Shown: piece by piece, positions 8,138 through 16,285 of the stretch
Layout of the letters: the number at the start of each line of letters is the position of its first letter
Numbering within the stretch: position 1 is the first letter of the stretch
Notes under the pieces: model-generated
Databases searched by the model: none
Told to the model about the DNA's origin: nothing
Seen by the model: only the letters and a program-made list of their open reading frames with translations
DNA from: an uncultured Collinsella sp.
GTDB taxonomy: Bacteria > Actinomycetota > Coriobacteriia > Coriobacteriales > Coriobacteriaceae
Direction: 5' to 3'
Assembly: GCA_902496775.1 (NCBI GenBank)
Contig: CABVCF010000012.1
Span: forward strand, 1-32,301
Length of the DNA stretch: 32,301 bases
Made by a program: the position numbers and the translations under genes

Positions 8138-10780
8138 ATGTTAGATAGATTTACCGATCGCGCGCGTAAGGTCATGTCCATGGCCAAGCAAGAGGCGCTC
8201 GATCTTCATTCAAATAAGGTGGGCACCGAGCACCTGCTGCTCGCGCTTGCCAAGGAGGACGAGGGCATTGCCGCTGAGGCGCTGCGCTCGCTCGATATCT
8301 CCTACGATGACATCATGGATACTCTCAAAGAGGTCCAGACCACGGTCCCCGAGCCCAGTGAGGAGACCGAGGCGGCCAAGCTCGCCTTTACGCCGCTCGT
8401 CATTAGCGTGATGGAGCGTTCATTCCGCGTGGCGCGTGAGAACAACCAGACCTACGTGTCGACCGAGCACTTGCTGATCGGCATCGTCGAAGAGGGCAAC
8501 GGCATGGCCATGGACATCCTCATGCGCCTGGGTGTGTCGTCCGCCTCCATCAAAAAGGCTATCGAGAAACTCACCGCCAAGGACCAGGACAAGAAGCGTC
8601 CGCTCGCCGGCGCCGGTGCTGGTCGTCCCGGTGCGGGCCTGCCGTTCTTTAGCGGCTCGGATGCCTCTCAGCAAAAGGGGAGTGGCACCGATACGCTCAA
8701 GCAGTTCGCCACCAACCTCACGCAGAAGGCGCGCGATGGCGAGCTCGACCCTGTAATTGGTCGCGAAAAGGAAGTCCAGCGTATGATGGAGATCCTTTCG
8801 CGCCGCACCAAGAACAATCCGCTTATCTTGGGCGACCCCGGCGTGGGCAAGACGGCCATCGTCGAGGGTCTGGCTCAGCAGATTGCAGCTGGCAACGTGC
8901 CCGAGAACCTCATGAACCAGAATATCTGGACGCTCGACCTGCCGGGTCTCGTTGCGGGCGCCAAGTATCGCGGTGAGTTTGAGGAGCGCCTCAAGAACGT
9001 GATCCAGGAGGCCACCGAGGCTGACGACGTCATCCTGTTTATTGACGAGATGCACACCATCATCGGTGCCGGTTCTGCCGAGGGCTCCATCGACGCGAGC
9101 TCCATGCTCAAGCCCGTGCTTGCACGCGGTGCCTTCCAGATTATTGGCGCCACCACGGCCGAGGAATTCCGCAAGTACCTCACCAAAGACCCAGCCTTCG
9201 AGCGTCGCTTCCAGACTATCGATGTCGAGGAGCCGAGCGTCGAGGACACCGTCAAGATCCTGACCGCGCTTAAGCCGCGCTACGAGGAGCACCACCATGT
9301 GCGCTACACGCAGGGCGCTATCGAGGCTGCCGCGAACCTTTCCAACCGCTACATCCAGGATCGCTTCCTGCCCGATAAGGCCATCGACCTCATCGACGAG
9401 GCCGGTGCCCGCGCTCGCATCGCCGCGAATCGTGCGCCCGAGCCGGTGCGCGAGGCCGAGCATCGCATAGAGGAGCTTAAGGCCGCCGCGCAGGAGGCCA
9501 CCGAGAGCGACGACATGAACAAGGCCGCCGAGATCACCGAGCAGCAGAAGGCCGCCGAGATTGAGCTCGCCGAGGCCAAGGCCGCCTGGACCGCCGAGCT
9601 CGACGCCAACCCGCTCACCATCGACGTGAGTCAGATTGCCGACATCGTGTCCGTGACCTCTGGCGTGCCGGTTTCCTCGCTCACCGAGAGCGAGAGCCGG
9701 CGCCTGCTGCAGACCGAAAGCGTGCTCAAGACCCGCATTATCGGCCAGGACGAGGCCGTCGAGGCCGTCGCCAAGGCCGTGCGCCGCAGCCGCTCGCCGC
9801 TCAAGGACCCGCGTCGTCCCGGTGGTAGCTTTATCTTCCTTGGTCCCACCGGCACAGGCAAGACCGAGCTCGCCAAGACGCTCGCCGAGTACCTCTTTGG
9901 CAGTAAGGACGCGCTCATCAGCTTCGACATGTCGGAGTTCGGCAGCGAGTTCGAGGTCTCCAAGCTCATCGGTAGCCCTCCGGGTTACGTGGGCCACGAC
10001 GAGGGCGGTCAGCTTACCAAGGCCGTTCGTCGTCACCCGTACTCGGTCGTGCTGTTCGACGAGATCGAGAAGGCGCACCCCGACATCTTCAACATTTTGT
10101 TGCAGGTGCTGGAGGAGGGTCGCCTGACTGATAGCCAGGGCAAGACGGTCGACTTCCGCAATACCGTGATCATCATGACGTCCAACGTGGGCGCCCGCGA
10201 GATCGCGCAGGATGCGAGCGTTGGCTTTGGCACCACCGGCGAGCAGGGCCTCACCTCGAGTGAGATCAAGGGCCGTGCGATGGGCGAGCTCAAGCGCCTG
10301 TTCCGCCCCGAGCTGCTCAACCGTATCGACGACATTGTGGTGTTCCAGAAGCTCTCGGGCGAGAACCTGACCAAGATCGCGCACCTGCTGGTGGACGACC
10401 TGCGTCAGCGCCTGATTGCCAACGGCATGAACATCAAGCTCACCGATGCGGCCTATGACAAGATCGTGGCCGAGGGCACCGACCTCACCAACGGTGCGCG
10501 TCCGCTGCGCCGTGCTATTCAAAAGCTCATCGAGGACCCGCTGTCCGAGGAGCTTCTGGCCGGTGAGTGGGGCGAGGGCGATACCGTCCTGTGCGACGTG
10601 GCCGATGGCAAGTTTGTCTTTAGCCACGGCACGGGCGAGATCCCGGCACCGCGTCCGGCGGGCACGCTCGGTGGCGATACCGCCCCGGCGGCACCGCACA
10701 CCGGCAACGCCGCGCCCGTGAGCGGCGGCGTGACCTCGGGCCCCGGCGGCATGATGCAAGCCGGCTCTGGCGCGCTGTAG
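8138..10780 (+). CDS. clpC: ATP-dependent Clp protease ATP-binding subunit ClpC
   Basis: An 880-residue Hsp100 AAA+ unfoldase that feeds substrates to ClpP. The Clp N-domain repeats (about 1-145) begin with MLDRFTDRARKVMSMAKQEA. A Gly/Pro/Ala linker follows, then AAA-1 with Walker A GDPGVGKT (232-239) and Walker B VILFIDE, a short charged coiled middle domain (about 440-500), and AAA-2 with Walker A GPTGTGKT (569-576) and LFDEIEKAHP. The short middle domain makes it ClpC rather than ClpB. The last 45 residues are a low-complexity Pro/Gly/Ala/Thr tail, which is unusual. The start at 8138 is chosen for TAAGGA (8125-8130) and for family-like N-terminus; an in-frame ATG lies at 8105 inside the leader hairpin. 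A terminator follows closely, so the gene is monocistronic. Confidence 0.95.
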   Translation: MLDRFTDRARKVMSMAKQEALDLHSNKVGTEHLLLALAKEDEGIAAEALRSLDISYDDIMDTLKEVQTTVPEPSEETEAAKLAFTPLVISVMERSFRVARENNQTYVSTEHLLIGIVEEGNGMAMDILMRLGVSSASIKKAIEKLTAKDQDKKRPLAGAGAGRPGAGLPFFSGSDASQQKGSGTDTLKQFATNLTQKARDGELDPVIGREKEVQRMMEILSRRTKNNPLILGDPGVGKTAIVEGLAQQIAAGNVPENLMNQNIWTLDLPGLVAGAKYRGEFEERLKNVIQEATEADDVILFIDEMHTIIGAGSAEGSIDASSMLKPVLARGAFQIIGATTAEEFRKYLTKDPAFERRFQTIDVEEPSVEDTVKILTALKPRYEEHHHVRYTQGAIEAAANLSNRYIQDRFLPDKAIDLIDEAGARARIAANRAPEPVREAEHRIEELKAAAQEATESDDMNKAAEITEQQKAAEIELAEAKAAWTAELDANPLTIDVSQIADIVSVTSGVPVSSLTESESRRLLQTESVLKTRIIGQDEAVEAVAKAVRRSRSPLKDPRRPGGSFIFLGPTGTGKTELAKTLAEYLFGSKDALISFDMSEFGSEFEVSKLIGSPPGYVGHDEGGQLTKAVRRHPYSVVLFDEIEKAHPDIFNILLQVLEEGRLTDSQGKTVDFRNTVIIMTSNVGAREIAQDASVGFGTTGEQGLTSSEIKGRAMGELKRLFRPELLNRIDDIVVFQKLSGENLTKIAHLLVDDLRQRLIANGMNIKLTDAAYDKIVAEGTDLTNGARPLRRAIQKLIEDPLSEELLAGEWGEGDTVLCDVADGKFVFSHGTGEIPAPRPAGTLGGDTAPAAPHTGNAAPVSGGVTSGPGGMMQAGSGAL

Positions 10781-10800
10781 GGATTAACATAGCTTTGCGA

Positions 10801-10831
10801 AGGGGCACTCCTGTCGGGACGCCCCTTTTTT
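10801..10831 (+). terminator. Intrinsic terminator of clpC
   Basis: AGGGGC (10801-10806) pairs with GCCCCT (10821-10826), with additional inner pairing, followed by TTTTTT. Confidence 0.9.
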
Positions 10832-10843
10832 ATGAGTAAATGG

Positions 10844-10874
10844 TGCTATACTCGAAATACAAATATGTATAGCA
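10844..10874 (+). promoter_or_regulatory. Promoter/operator of the RelB-PIN toxin-antitoxin pair
   Basis: Perfect inverted repeat TGCTATAC (10844-10851) and GTATAGCA (10867-10874), with a further inner dyad ATAC-aaatat-GTAT. TATACT at 10847-10852 is a good -10 box lying within the left arm, so a bound antitoxin would block transcription. The ribosome site AAGGAG (10876-10881) follows immediately. Confidence 0.7.
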
Positions 10875-10886
10875 GAAGGAGCTAGC

Positions 10887-11246
10887 ATGCCTATATCGGT
10901 ACTCGACTCACGGCCGGTCCAGATGAATGTGCGCATGGATCGCCAACTCAAAGAGGCTGGGGACGCCGTGCTGGCGCATATCGGCATGACGCCGTCTCAA
11001 GCGGTGCGGACACTTTGGGAATATCTGGTCGTCAACGGATGCATGCCCTCGAGATCGGGGGTTGCGGTACCGAGCTCTAACGTGCCAGCGACTGCGTCGG
11101 TGGAATCAAGGGTTACGCGGGGCAGCCACATCGTGCACGATGCGTGCCTCAAATACGGCATCCCTGTTCCCGACCTCTCGGGTGACTACGATGACCTCTA
11201 TGAGGAAGCAATGGCGGAGCGCTATCCCGAGTGGGTGGAGCTATGA
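10887..11246 (+). CDS. RelB/DinJ family antitoxin
   Basis: A 119-residue protein whose N-terminal half matches the ribbon-helix-helix antitoxin pattern of RelB/DinJ: a beta strand VQMNVRMDRQLKEAGDAVLA, then a helix with GMTPSQAVRTLWEYLV. The C-terminal half is variable, with YGIPVPDLSGDYDDLYEEAM likely wrapping the toxin. It should bind and neutralise the PIN toxin encoded next and repress the operon at the inverted repeat 10844-10874. The ATG at 10887 has AAGGAG five bases upstream. The stop overlaps the toxin start (ATGA), as is usual for coupled modules. Confidence 0.8.
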   Translation: MPISVLDSRPVQMNVRMDRQLKEAGDAVLAHIGMTPSQAVRTLWEYLVVNGCMPSRSGVAVPSSNVPATASVESRVTRGSHIVHDACLKYGIPVPDLSGDYDDLYEEAMAERYPEWVEL

Positions 11247-11764
11247 GTGCAGACGGCATTCTCAAGTTGCTCATCGACACCAACGTATGGATGGATTACT
11301 TTTCTGGAAGGTCGGACCGGACAGCGGATGTTGTCCGTCTATTCGAGATTGCCGATGTCTCGGAGCAGATTGCCCTGTTTGCTTCGTCTCTTTCGGTCAA
11401 AGATGTCTCGTATCTTGTCTCGGCGGCGATTAAGAGGGAGTGCCGAAGGAAGAATGGTTCGCTGAGCGATAACGCCATTGCGGCGGCGGACGAAACGGCC
11501 TGGGCATGCGTTCGGCAGATGCGCGAGCTCGCCCTCATCGCGCCGGTCGGTGCAGACGAGGTCTTCGACTCCTTTGTGTTCAAGTATCATCACAACGACT
11601 TCGAGGACGACCTGATGCTGGGCGTCGCCAATCGCATTGATGCCGATTACGTCGTGACGGAGGACAAAAACCTCATTAAACATACCAATGGCGTATGCAT
11701 AAACGTTGATCAAGCTTTGAGGTTGGTTGAAGGGTCCAACGTCCCTTCGGCGCAGTCCGTCTAA
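11243..11764 (+). CDS. PIN-domain toxin (putative endoribonuclease)
   Basis: A 173-residue PIN-domain protein. LLIDTNVWMDYF near the N-terminus carries the first catalytic aspartate (D12), and further conserved acids occur in the NDFEDDLMLGVANRIDADYVVTED segment, which closely fits the PIN C-terminal signature (D..A.....D.ivT.D). PIN toxins cleave RNA, often tRNA, using Mg or Mn. The start is set at ATG 11243, overlapping the antitoxin TGA, with GGTGGAG (11234-11240) as ribosome site; an in-frame GTG at 11231 is less likely. Pairing a RelB/DinJ-type antitoxin with a PIN toxin departs from the classic RelB-RelE pairing. Composition looks less GC-rich than clpC and pepD, which suggests acquisition. 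Confidence 0.82.
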   Translation: MSADGILKLLIDTNVWMDYFSGRSDRTADVVRLFEIADVSEQIALFASSLSVKDVSYLVSAAIKRECRRKNGSLSDNAIAAADETAWACVRQMRELALIAPVGADEVFDSFVFKYHHNDFEDDLMLGVANRIDADYVVTEDKNLIKHTNGVCINVDQALRLVEGSNVPSAQSV

Positions 11765-11839
11765 CCTGCTTTATCTTAATAAAGTGGCGTTTCCCCGCCG
11801 TTAGCCGATGATGCGAGGGCGCTCGGCGTTTTCGACTGG

Positions 11840-11868
11840 TTTATGCACGTAAAGTCTGGGAATATACA
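11840..11868 (+). promoter_or_regulatory. Candidate pepD promoter
   Basis: TTTATG (11840-11845), a 17-bp spacer and TATACA (11863-11868), 44 bp ahead of the pepD start. The -10 is good, the -35 poor. Confidence 0.4.
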
Positions 11869-11912
11869 AGGCGCATGTCTTACTGTCTAACCAGTTGCGC
11901 CAAGGAGGCACC

Positions 11913-13370
11913 ATGGACTACAAGATTACCGGCTACGAGCCCGCCCAGCTGTTCCATTTCTTTGAGGAGGTCAGCGCGATCCCCCGTGGGTCTGGCAACG
12001 AGAAGGGCATCAGCGATTTCCTGGTTGCGTTTGCCAAGGAGCGCGGCCTCGATGTGTACCAGGACGAGGTCTACAACGTTATCATTCGCAAGCCCGCATC
12101 TGCCGGTGCCGAGAATGCCCCGACCGTGATGCTGCAGGGCCATATCGATATGGTGTGCGACAAGCTGGGTTCCGTCGAGCACGACTTTACGACCGATGGT
12201 ATCGATCTGGTCGTCAAGGACGGCGTCCTCACCGCTAACGGCACCACTCTGGGCGCCGACAACGGTATCGCCGTCGCGCTTATGCTTACCGTGCTCAACG
12301 ACGATTCGATTGCCCATCCGGCCCTCGAGTGCGTATTCACCACCGACGAGGAGACTGGCCTGGTCGGCGCCGAGACGCTCGACAAGTCCCAGATTAGCGC
12401 CCGCACCATGATTAACCTCGACTCCGAGGAAGAGGGCGTTGCCACCGTTAGCTGCGCCGGCGGCGTTGTCGTTACCTACACCTGCCCGATCGCGCGCGAG
12501 CACAAGACCGGTAGCACCCTCACGCTCGACATCTCCGGCCTGCTGGGCGGCCATTCCGGCAGCGATATCCACCTGGAGCGCGGCAACGGCAACCTCATCA
12601 TGGCCCGCATCATCGACCGCCTGATGGTTGCCGGCGAGCCCGCCATCGTTAGCTTTAACGGCGGCACCAAGGACAACGCCATCAACCGTGAGTGCAAGGC
12701 TGTTCTGGTCTACGCCGACCACGCTGCCGCCGAGGCCGCGGCCGAGATCGCCCGTGGCATCATCGCCGACGTCACTGCCGAGCTCGAGGTCTTCGACCCC
12801 GGCTTTACCTGCACTGTCGAGATTGCCGACGACGCCGAGGTCGAGGCCATGGACCAGAAGTCCGCGCTTGCCCTCATCCGCGCCCTGCGTCTTGCCCCTA
12901 ACGGCGTGATTCGCCGCAACGTCGCCACCGACGGTTCTGTCGAGGTTTCCTCCAACATCGGTGTGGTTGCCACCTCTGACGACCAGGTCAAGATCATGCT
13001 GTCCCCGCGCTCCTCGATCACCTCGCTGCAGAACGAGTTCAAGGACCGCCTGCAGACGCTGGCCGATGTCCTGGGCTTCGACGCCAAGTTTGAGTTTGAG
13101 TATCCCGGCTGGAGCTATGCCGAGCATTCGCCGGTCCGCGACGTCTTTATCGAGAGCTATCGCGAGCTCTTTGGCTCCGAGCTTCGCATCGAGTCCATTC
13201 ACGCCGGCCTTGAGTGCGGCCTGTTTGCCGAGGCTCTGCACGGCCTGGATGCCATCGCCGTGGGCCCGACGCTCTCCGATGTCCACACCCCGGACGAGAG
13301 CATGGAGCTCGCTTCTGCCGAGCGCTTCTACGAGCTGCTCATCGACGTCCTCAAGCGCCTCGCTGCGTAA
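11913..13370 (+). CDS. pepD: Aminoacyl-histidine dipeptidase (PepD, M20 family)
   Basis: A 485-residue cytoplasmic di-zinc peptidase of the M20C group, which hydrolyses Xaa-His dipeptides such as carnosine and other short peptides. Metal and catalytic residues are visible: LQGHIDMVCDK (H77, catalytic D79), LGADNGIAVAL (bridging D116), TDEETGLVG (catalytic E146, metal E147), NLDSEEEG (D170) and a late HTPDESMEL giving the last histidine. The lid domain contains GGHSGSDIHLERGNG. Length matches the family (about 480-490). The start at 11913 follows AAGGAGG (11902-11908), and the family N-terminus 'YEPAQLFHFFEEVSAIPRGSG' is intact. The gene sits alone between the RelB-PIN module and hipBA and has its own terminator. 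Confidence 0.95.
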   Translation: MDYKITGYEPAQLFHFFEEVSAIPRGSGNEKGISDFLVAFAKERGLDVYQDEVYNVIIRKPASAGAENAPTVMLQGHIDMVCDKLGSVEHDFTTDGIDLVVKDGVLTANGTTLGADNGIAVALMLTVLNDDSIAHPALECVFTTDEETGLVGAETLDKSQISARTMINLDSEEEGVATVSCAGGVVVTYTCPIAREHKTGSTLTLDISGLLGGHSGSDIHLERGNGNLIMARIIDRLMVAGEPAIVSFNGGTKDNAINRECKAVLVYADHAAAEAAAEIARGIIADVTAELEVFDPGFTCTVEIADDAEVEAMDQKSALALIRALRLAPNGVIRRNVATDGSVEVSSNIGVVATSDDQVKIMLSPRSSITSLQNEFKDRLQTLADVLGFDAKFEFEYPGWSYAEHSPVRDVFIESYRELFGSELRIESIHAGLECGLFAEALHGLDAIAVGPTLSDVHTPDESMELASAERFYELLIDVLKRLAA

Positions 13371-13427
13371 AGGTCGCGCTAGCAGCAGTTCGAGCCACGT
13401 GCTAGCAGATTGCAAATGACATTACGA

Positions 13428-13472
13428 GAGGGGGCATCCGAGCTTTTGCGACGGGTGCCCCCCTCTTTTTTG
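13428..13472 (+). terminator. Intrinsic terminator of pepD
   Basis: GAGGGGGCATCC (13428-13439) pairs with GGGTGCCCCCCTC (13453-13465), with a T-run following. Confidence 0.9.
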
Positions 13473-13498
13473 TTTGATAATTGCGAAATTACGGCCAC

Positions 13499-14803
13499 CT
13501 AGTCCATTTCTGCCCTGATGAGGTCGAGGGTGCGCTGGCAGTTTTCGCGGACGGGGCCGAGCATATGCTCGCGCAGGTCCGCCATGCCGGGCAGGTCGGC
13601 GTATTCGTCCATGACCTCTTCCATGCAAATGGGCACCTCGTAGGCGAGGTCCATCATGGTCGCAAAGCAAAACTTCTCGGATAGCCCGGCATCGGTGAGC
13701 GTCGCCTCCAGCGCGGGGTCTCCCATACCGTGGTATCGGCGGATAGCACCTGGACCGATGCACCCCACACGATTTTCGCCGCCAACGCTCATGGCAAGGC
13801 GCGCCCGGCGGCGCATGCGCTCGTATGCTAAGCCCGATGCGACATCGTACATGGGTGCGAGCGCCGCGTTTGTGCCTTTGCCTAGGATGAGCGAGTAGTT
13901 TTTAGCGTGTGCGTCAGGCGCTCCGATAATGGCGTTATAGAACAACATATAGGTAAAAAGCACAAGATTCATGTGGTGGGGGACTGTGTTAATCAGTCGT
14001 TCTTGGATGTCTCGTGTAGTTGGTCCTCCGTCGGCGGTGTATTTCTGGGTTGGCAATACACCGAGCGCCTGGCAAAAGTCCTCCTGATGCAGCCTTTCGA
14101 TATTTCCGCTGCTATTGACCATTCTGTCGTACCGTTCAACGACGAGCGCGGCTTCGTCTTCAAATGTGCAATAGGAGACGTTGGCAGTTGGAATGCCAAC
14201 ACGCCGAGCTGTTTTCATGCAGACGAATTCGTTTAAGGCCTGATGTTTGAACCCAACGACACCATTTTTGAAGATATGGGTAGTGGGGGATGACCCTAGA
14301 CATTCGCACCATTGTCCATCATGCCAAGCTAGTGCAAATTTGCCTTGGTTGCCGCCCAGGGACCAGCTTTCGTTGGAGCCCATCCATGTCTCTCTTTCGT
14401 CATCGCGAATTGCTTTGAGCTTGTGAGCGATTTGAGAATTGGTAAGCGGGCGGTATGCTGAGACCCTGCCGTGGGCGGCATCTAATTGATCGGCTCGACA
14501 AAACTGAACGGCCCCCGCGCAGTCAAGACCGATATGGCACAAGAGGGCGACGGGGTTGTTGGATGCAACGTCATGCTCGGCGGCAATAGCGCGACGCTGC
14601 TCTTGGCTGTCGGGCAAAAGGCCAAATAGGAACGGACGGACGATGTTATGGCCATATGTGCGATTGGAAAGCGGCATTGTTAACGATAGCGGTGCTCCGC
14701 GATAGGTTGGGGCGTATACAAAGCTGCAGAGTCCATGCTCGTCTTGCCGGAGAGTGCCGGCGATTTCGCCACAAATGAGGGTCGCAAGCTCCATTTCTGC
14801 CAT
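13499..14803 (-). CDS. hipA: HipA family serine/threonine kinase toxin
   Basis: A 434-residue HipA-type kinase, the toxin of a HipBA module; known HipA proteins phosphorylate aminoacyl-tRNA synthetases and cause growth arrest. The N-terminal 'couple_hipA' subdomain covers about 5-105. A Gly-rich loop SLGGNQGKFAL (148-158) holds the equivalent of the autophosphorylated serine. VERYDR is at 223-228. The catalytic loop is GAPDAHAKN (294-302, D297) and the metal-binding aspartate is D320 in PMYDVASG. All kinase residues appear intact. The ATG follows the hipB TAA with no gap (TAAATG), so translation is coupled. Transcription is presumably controlled by HipB on the three operators at 15250-15319. 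Lower GC than its neighbours suggests horizontal acquisition. The actual target is unknown. Confidence 0.9.
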   Translation of the reverse strand: MAEMELATLICGEIAGTLRQDEHGLCSFVYAPTYRGAPLSLTMPLSNRTYGHNIVRPFLFGLLPDSQEQRRAIAAEHDVASNNPVALLCHIGLDCAGAVQFCRADQLDAAHGRVSAYRPLTNSQIAHKLKAIRDDERETWMGSNESWSLGGNQGKFALAWHDGQWCECLGSSPTTHIFKNGVVGFKHQALNEFVCMKTARRVGIPTANVSYCTFEDEAALVVERYDRMVNSSGNIERLHQEDFCQALGVLPTQKYTADGGPTTRDIQERLINTVPHHMNLVLFTYMLFYNAIIGAPDAHAKNYSLILGKGTNAALAPMYDVASGLAYERMRRRARLAMSVGGENRVGCIGPGAIRRYHGMGDPALEATLTDAGLSEKFCFATMMDLAYEVPICMEEVMDEYADLPGMADLREHMLGPVRENCQRTLDLIRAEMD

Positions 14804-15235
14804 TTATTTCACAACCTTACAGCCAAAGGAGAGGTCTGAAGTGCCGGAAAGGCCTTGCTCGGCTGCGATTTGGGCCAGCAAGGCACCATAGAAAGCTGGC
14901 GTTCCTTGTCGAGCGGGTCGTCTGCCTACGCTTGGCTTTGGCAGGGCATTCGAGTTCGCGATAGGGAGGTCCGCTATCGTCATCGGATGTTCGGAGGGCG
15001 ATGCGATGGAGTCGTTATCGCTTTGCGCAAAGAGACCTATGCCGAGTGCGTTAAAGACGGTCAACAGCTTGTCGAGCCGAATGCCGGTGGCATCTCCCAG
15101 CTCGAGCGATGCGAGCAGGCGTTCCGAAACACCGGCTTTTTTAGCGAGGGCGGCACGGGTGAGACCCTGAGCCTCGCGTGCCTGGCGCACGTAGATGCCA
15201 GCTTGGCGCGGTGTGGTGATGGGAAGGGTATCCAC
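14804..15235 (-). CDS. hipB: HipB-like antitoxin, Xre-type HTH repressor
   Basis: A 143-residue protein with an N-terminal Xre/Cro helix-turn-helix (about 11-70): QAGIYVRQAREAQGLTRAAL, AKKAGVSERLLASLELGD, then LDKLLTVFNALGIGLF, which is typical of HipB. The C-terminal 70 residues are a Pro/Ser/Ala-rich tail, longer than in E. coli HipB (88 residues), ending LSFGCKVVK. It starts with GTG at 15235, with AGGAGA (15241-15246 on the minus strand) five bases upstream. It should bind HipA and repress the operon. The operator sequence ATGCA-N6-TGCAT differs from the E. coli HipB site (TATCC-N8-GGATA). Confidence 0.87.
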   Translation of the reverse strand: MDTLPITTPRQAGIYVRQAREAQGLTRAALAKKAGVSERLLASLELGDATGIRLDKLLTVFNALGIGLFAQSDNDSIASPSEHPMTIADLPIANSNALPKPSVGRRPARQGTPAFYGALLAQIAAEQGLSGTSDLSFGCKVVK

Positions 15236-15249
15236 GGCGATCTCCTAAC

Positions 15250-15319
15250 GTGCAGACTTTTGCATCATAGTATGACATGCAAAAGTCTGCATGAAAAGGC
15301 CTCATGCAAAACTCTGCAT
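15250..15319 (-). promoter_or_regulatory. Three HipB operators at exact 27-bp spacing
   Basis: Three 16-bp sites at 15250-15265 (reverse orientation), 15277-15292 and 15304-15319, of the form ATGCAAAAGTCTGCAT. Their dyad halves are ATGCA and TGCAT. Start-to-start spacing is 27 bp in both intervals. The first two are perfect reverse complements over 15 bp; the third differs by one core base and extends to 8-bp arms, CTCATGCA/TGCATGAG. They lie just upstream of hipB and cover the likely promoter (TACTAT on the minus strand between the first two). Confidence 0.85.
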
Positions 15320-15357
15320 GAGACCCCTACATTGACGTTGGCTTATGAGAGGCGTTT

Positions 15358-15936
15358 TTATATCGCGAGAATCCCCAGATGCTCAAGCAAGATCTTAAGC
15401 CCGATGAGGATGAGCACGACGCCGCCCACGATGGTGGCAAGTTTTTCGTAGCGCGAACCAAAGGTATGACCGATTGCCACGCCGGCGACGGAGAAGATAA
15501 ACGTTGTGACGCCGATAAGCGATACAGCGGGAACGATGTAAACCGAGAGCGCAGCAAATGAGATGCCCACGGCCAGGGCGTCGATTGAGGTGGCGATGGC
15601 GAGGATCAGGTACTCGCCCAGGTCAATCTTTTCGGCATCCTTGCCGTCGCCTTCATCCTCGTCCTCGGTAAAGGCTTCCCACAGCATTTTGCCGCCGATA
15701 AAGGCCAATAGGATAAAGGCGATCCAATGGTCGATGGGTCCGATGATGCCCATGAATTGACTGCCGAGCGCCCATCCGATTACGGGCATGCCGGCCTGAA
15801 AGCCGCCAAAGAACAGGCCGAGCACCACGGCGACTTTAAGGTTGATCTTCTTCATGCCAAGGCCCTTGCAGATGGAAACGGCAAAGGCGTCCATCGAAAG
15901 GCCAACGGCGAGCAACGCGAGCTCTGTGAGTCCCAT
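15358..15936 (-). CDS. mntP: Manganese efflux pump MntP
   Basis: A 192-residue inner-membrane Mn2+ exporter of the MntP/YebN family, with six membrane segments in two homologous halves. The conserved acidic motifs are visible: GLSMDAFAVSICKG in the first half and IATSIDALAVGISFA in the second, plus LFFGGFQAGMPVIGW. The loop between the halves is strongly acidic (EDEDEGDGKDAEKID). Length matches the family (about 190). The start at 15936 is chosen for GAGGGAG (15943-15949) and the family N-terminus MGLTELALLAVGLSMDAF. In-frame upstream sequence overlaps the riboswitch and is not coding. Expression is almost certainly Mn-controlled by the riboswitch at 15990-16130. It is divergent from disA. 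Confidence 0.95.
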   Translation of the reverse strand: MGLTELALLAVGLSMDAFAVSICKGLGMKKINLKVAVVLGLFFGGFQAGMPVIGWALGSQFMGIIGPIDHWIAFILLAFIGGKMLWEAFTEDEDEGDGKDAEKIDLGEYLILAIATSIDALAVGISFAALSVYIVPAVSLIGVTTFIFSVAGVAIGHTFGSRYEKLATIVGGVVLILIGLKILLEHLGILAI

Positions 15937-15989
15937 AGTCTGGCTCCCTCTCTGCGGGCGAACCCGCGTGTACTTCTGCCGGGGGAGCA

Positions 15990-16130
15990 ACAAAAAAGAC
16001 CCGTGGCGTACGCGTTGCGCGCACAACCACGAGTCTCGTTCATTAAGGCAAGCCAGGCCGCATCGGCCAGTATGTTGACTTGCCGCGCCACCGGAGGCGA
16101 AACCGGCCACGCGACTACTCCCTCATTTAT
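15990..16130 (-). promoter_or_regulatory. yybP-ykoY manganese riboswitch with intrinsic terminator
   Basis: Read on the minus strand, the leader of mntP holds the class hallmarks: GAGGGAGTAGTCGC (16124-16111), then nested GC helices, CAACATACT (16077-16069), and AACGAGAC near 16038-16031. The P1 helix can form from ATGAG (16126-16122) and CTCGT (16033-16029). A terminator stem GACTCGTGG (16035-16027) with CCACGGGTC (16006-15998) plus six Ts (15997-15992) uses the same 3' P1 strand. The two folds are therefore mutually exclusive: Mn binding would stabilise P1 and allow read-through into mntP. Confidence 0.93.
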
Positions 16131-16285
16131 GCGAATCCCGATGCTACCACATAAGCAGCTCATTTGGATTGGGGCTCTCAGCTGTGTTCGCTCATTCTGT
16201 AAGCATCGGATTTTGCGGGCGTCACAGGGACAAACCGTGAGAAACTATTTAGCGTTTATGGAGCGTACACGATGGGAGCGATGCC

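Noticed and set aside
8138..10780. Calling the Hsp100 gene clpB
   Set aside because: The middle domain is short and the N-terminus is ClpC-like; ClpB has a much longer coiled-coil insertion.
11796..11828. CGCCG/CGGCG dyad as terminator of the RelB-PIN unit
   Set aside because: The stem is only five bases with a long loop, and the following T-run is just four bases. Too weak to list.
15250..15319. Evenly spaced repeats before hipB as a mini-CRISPR
   Set aside because: Only three 16-bp palindromic units with 11-bp gaps, no cas genes, and one unit inverted. Operators explain them better.
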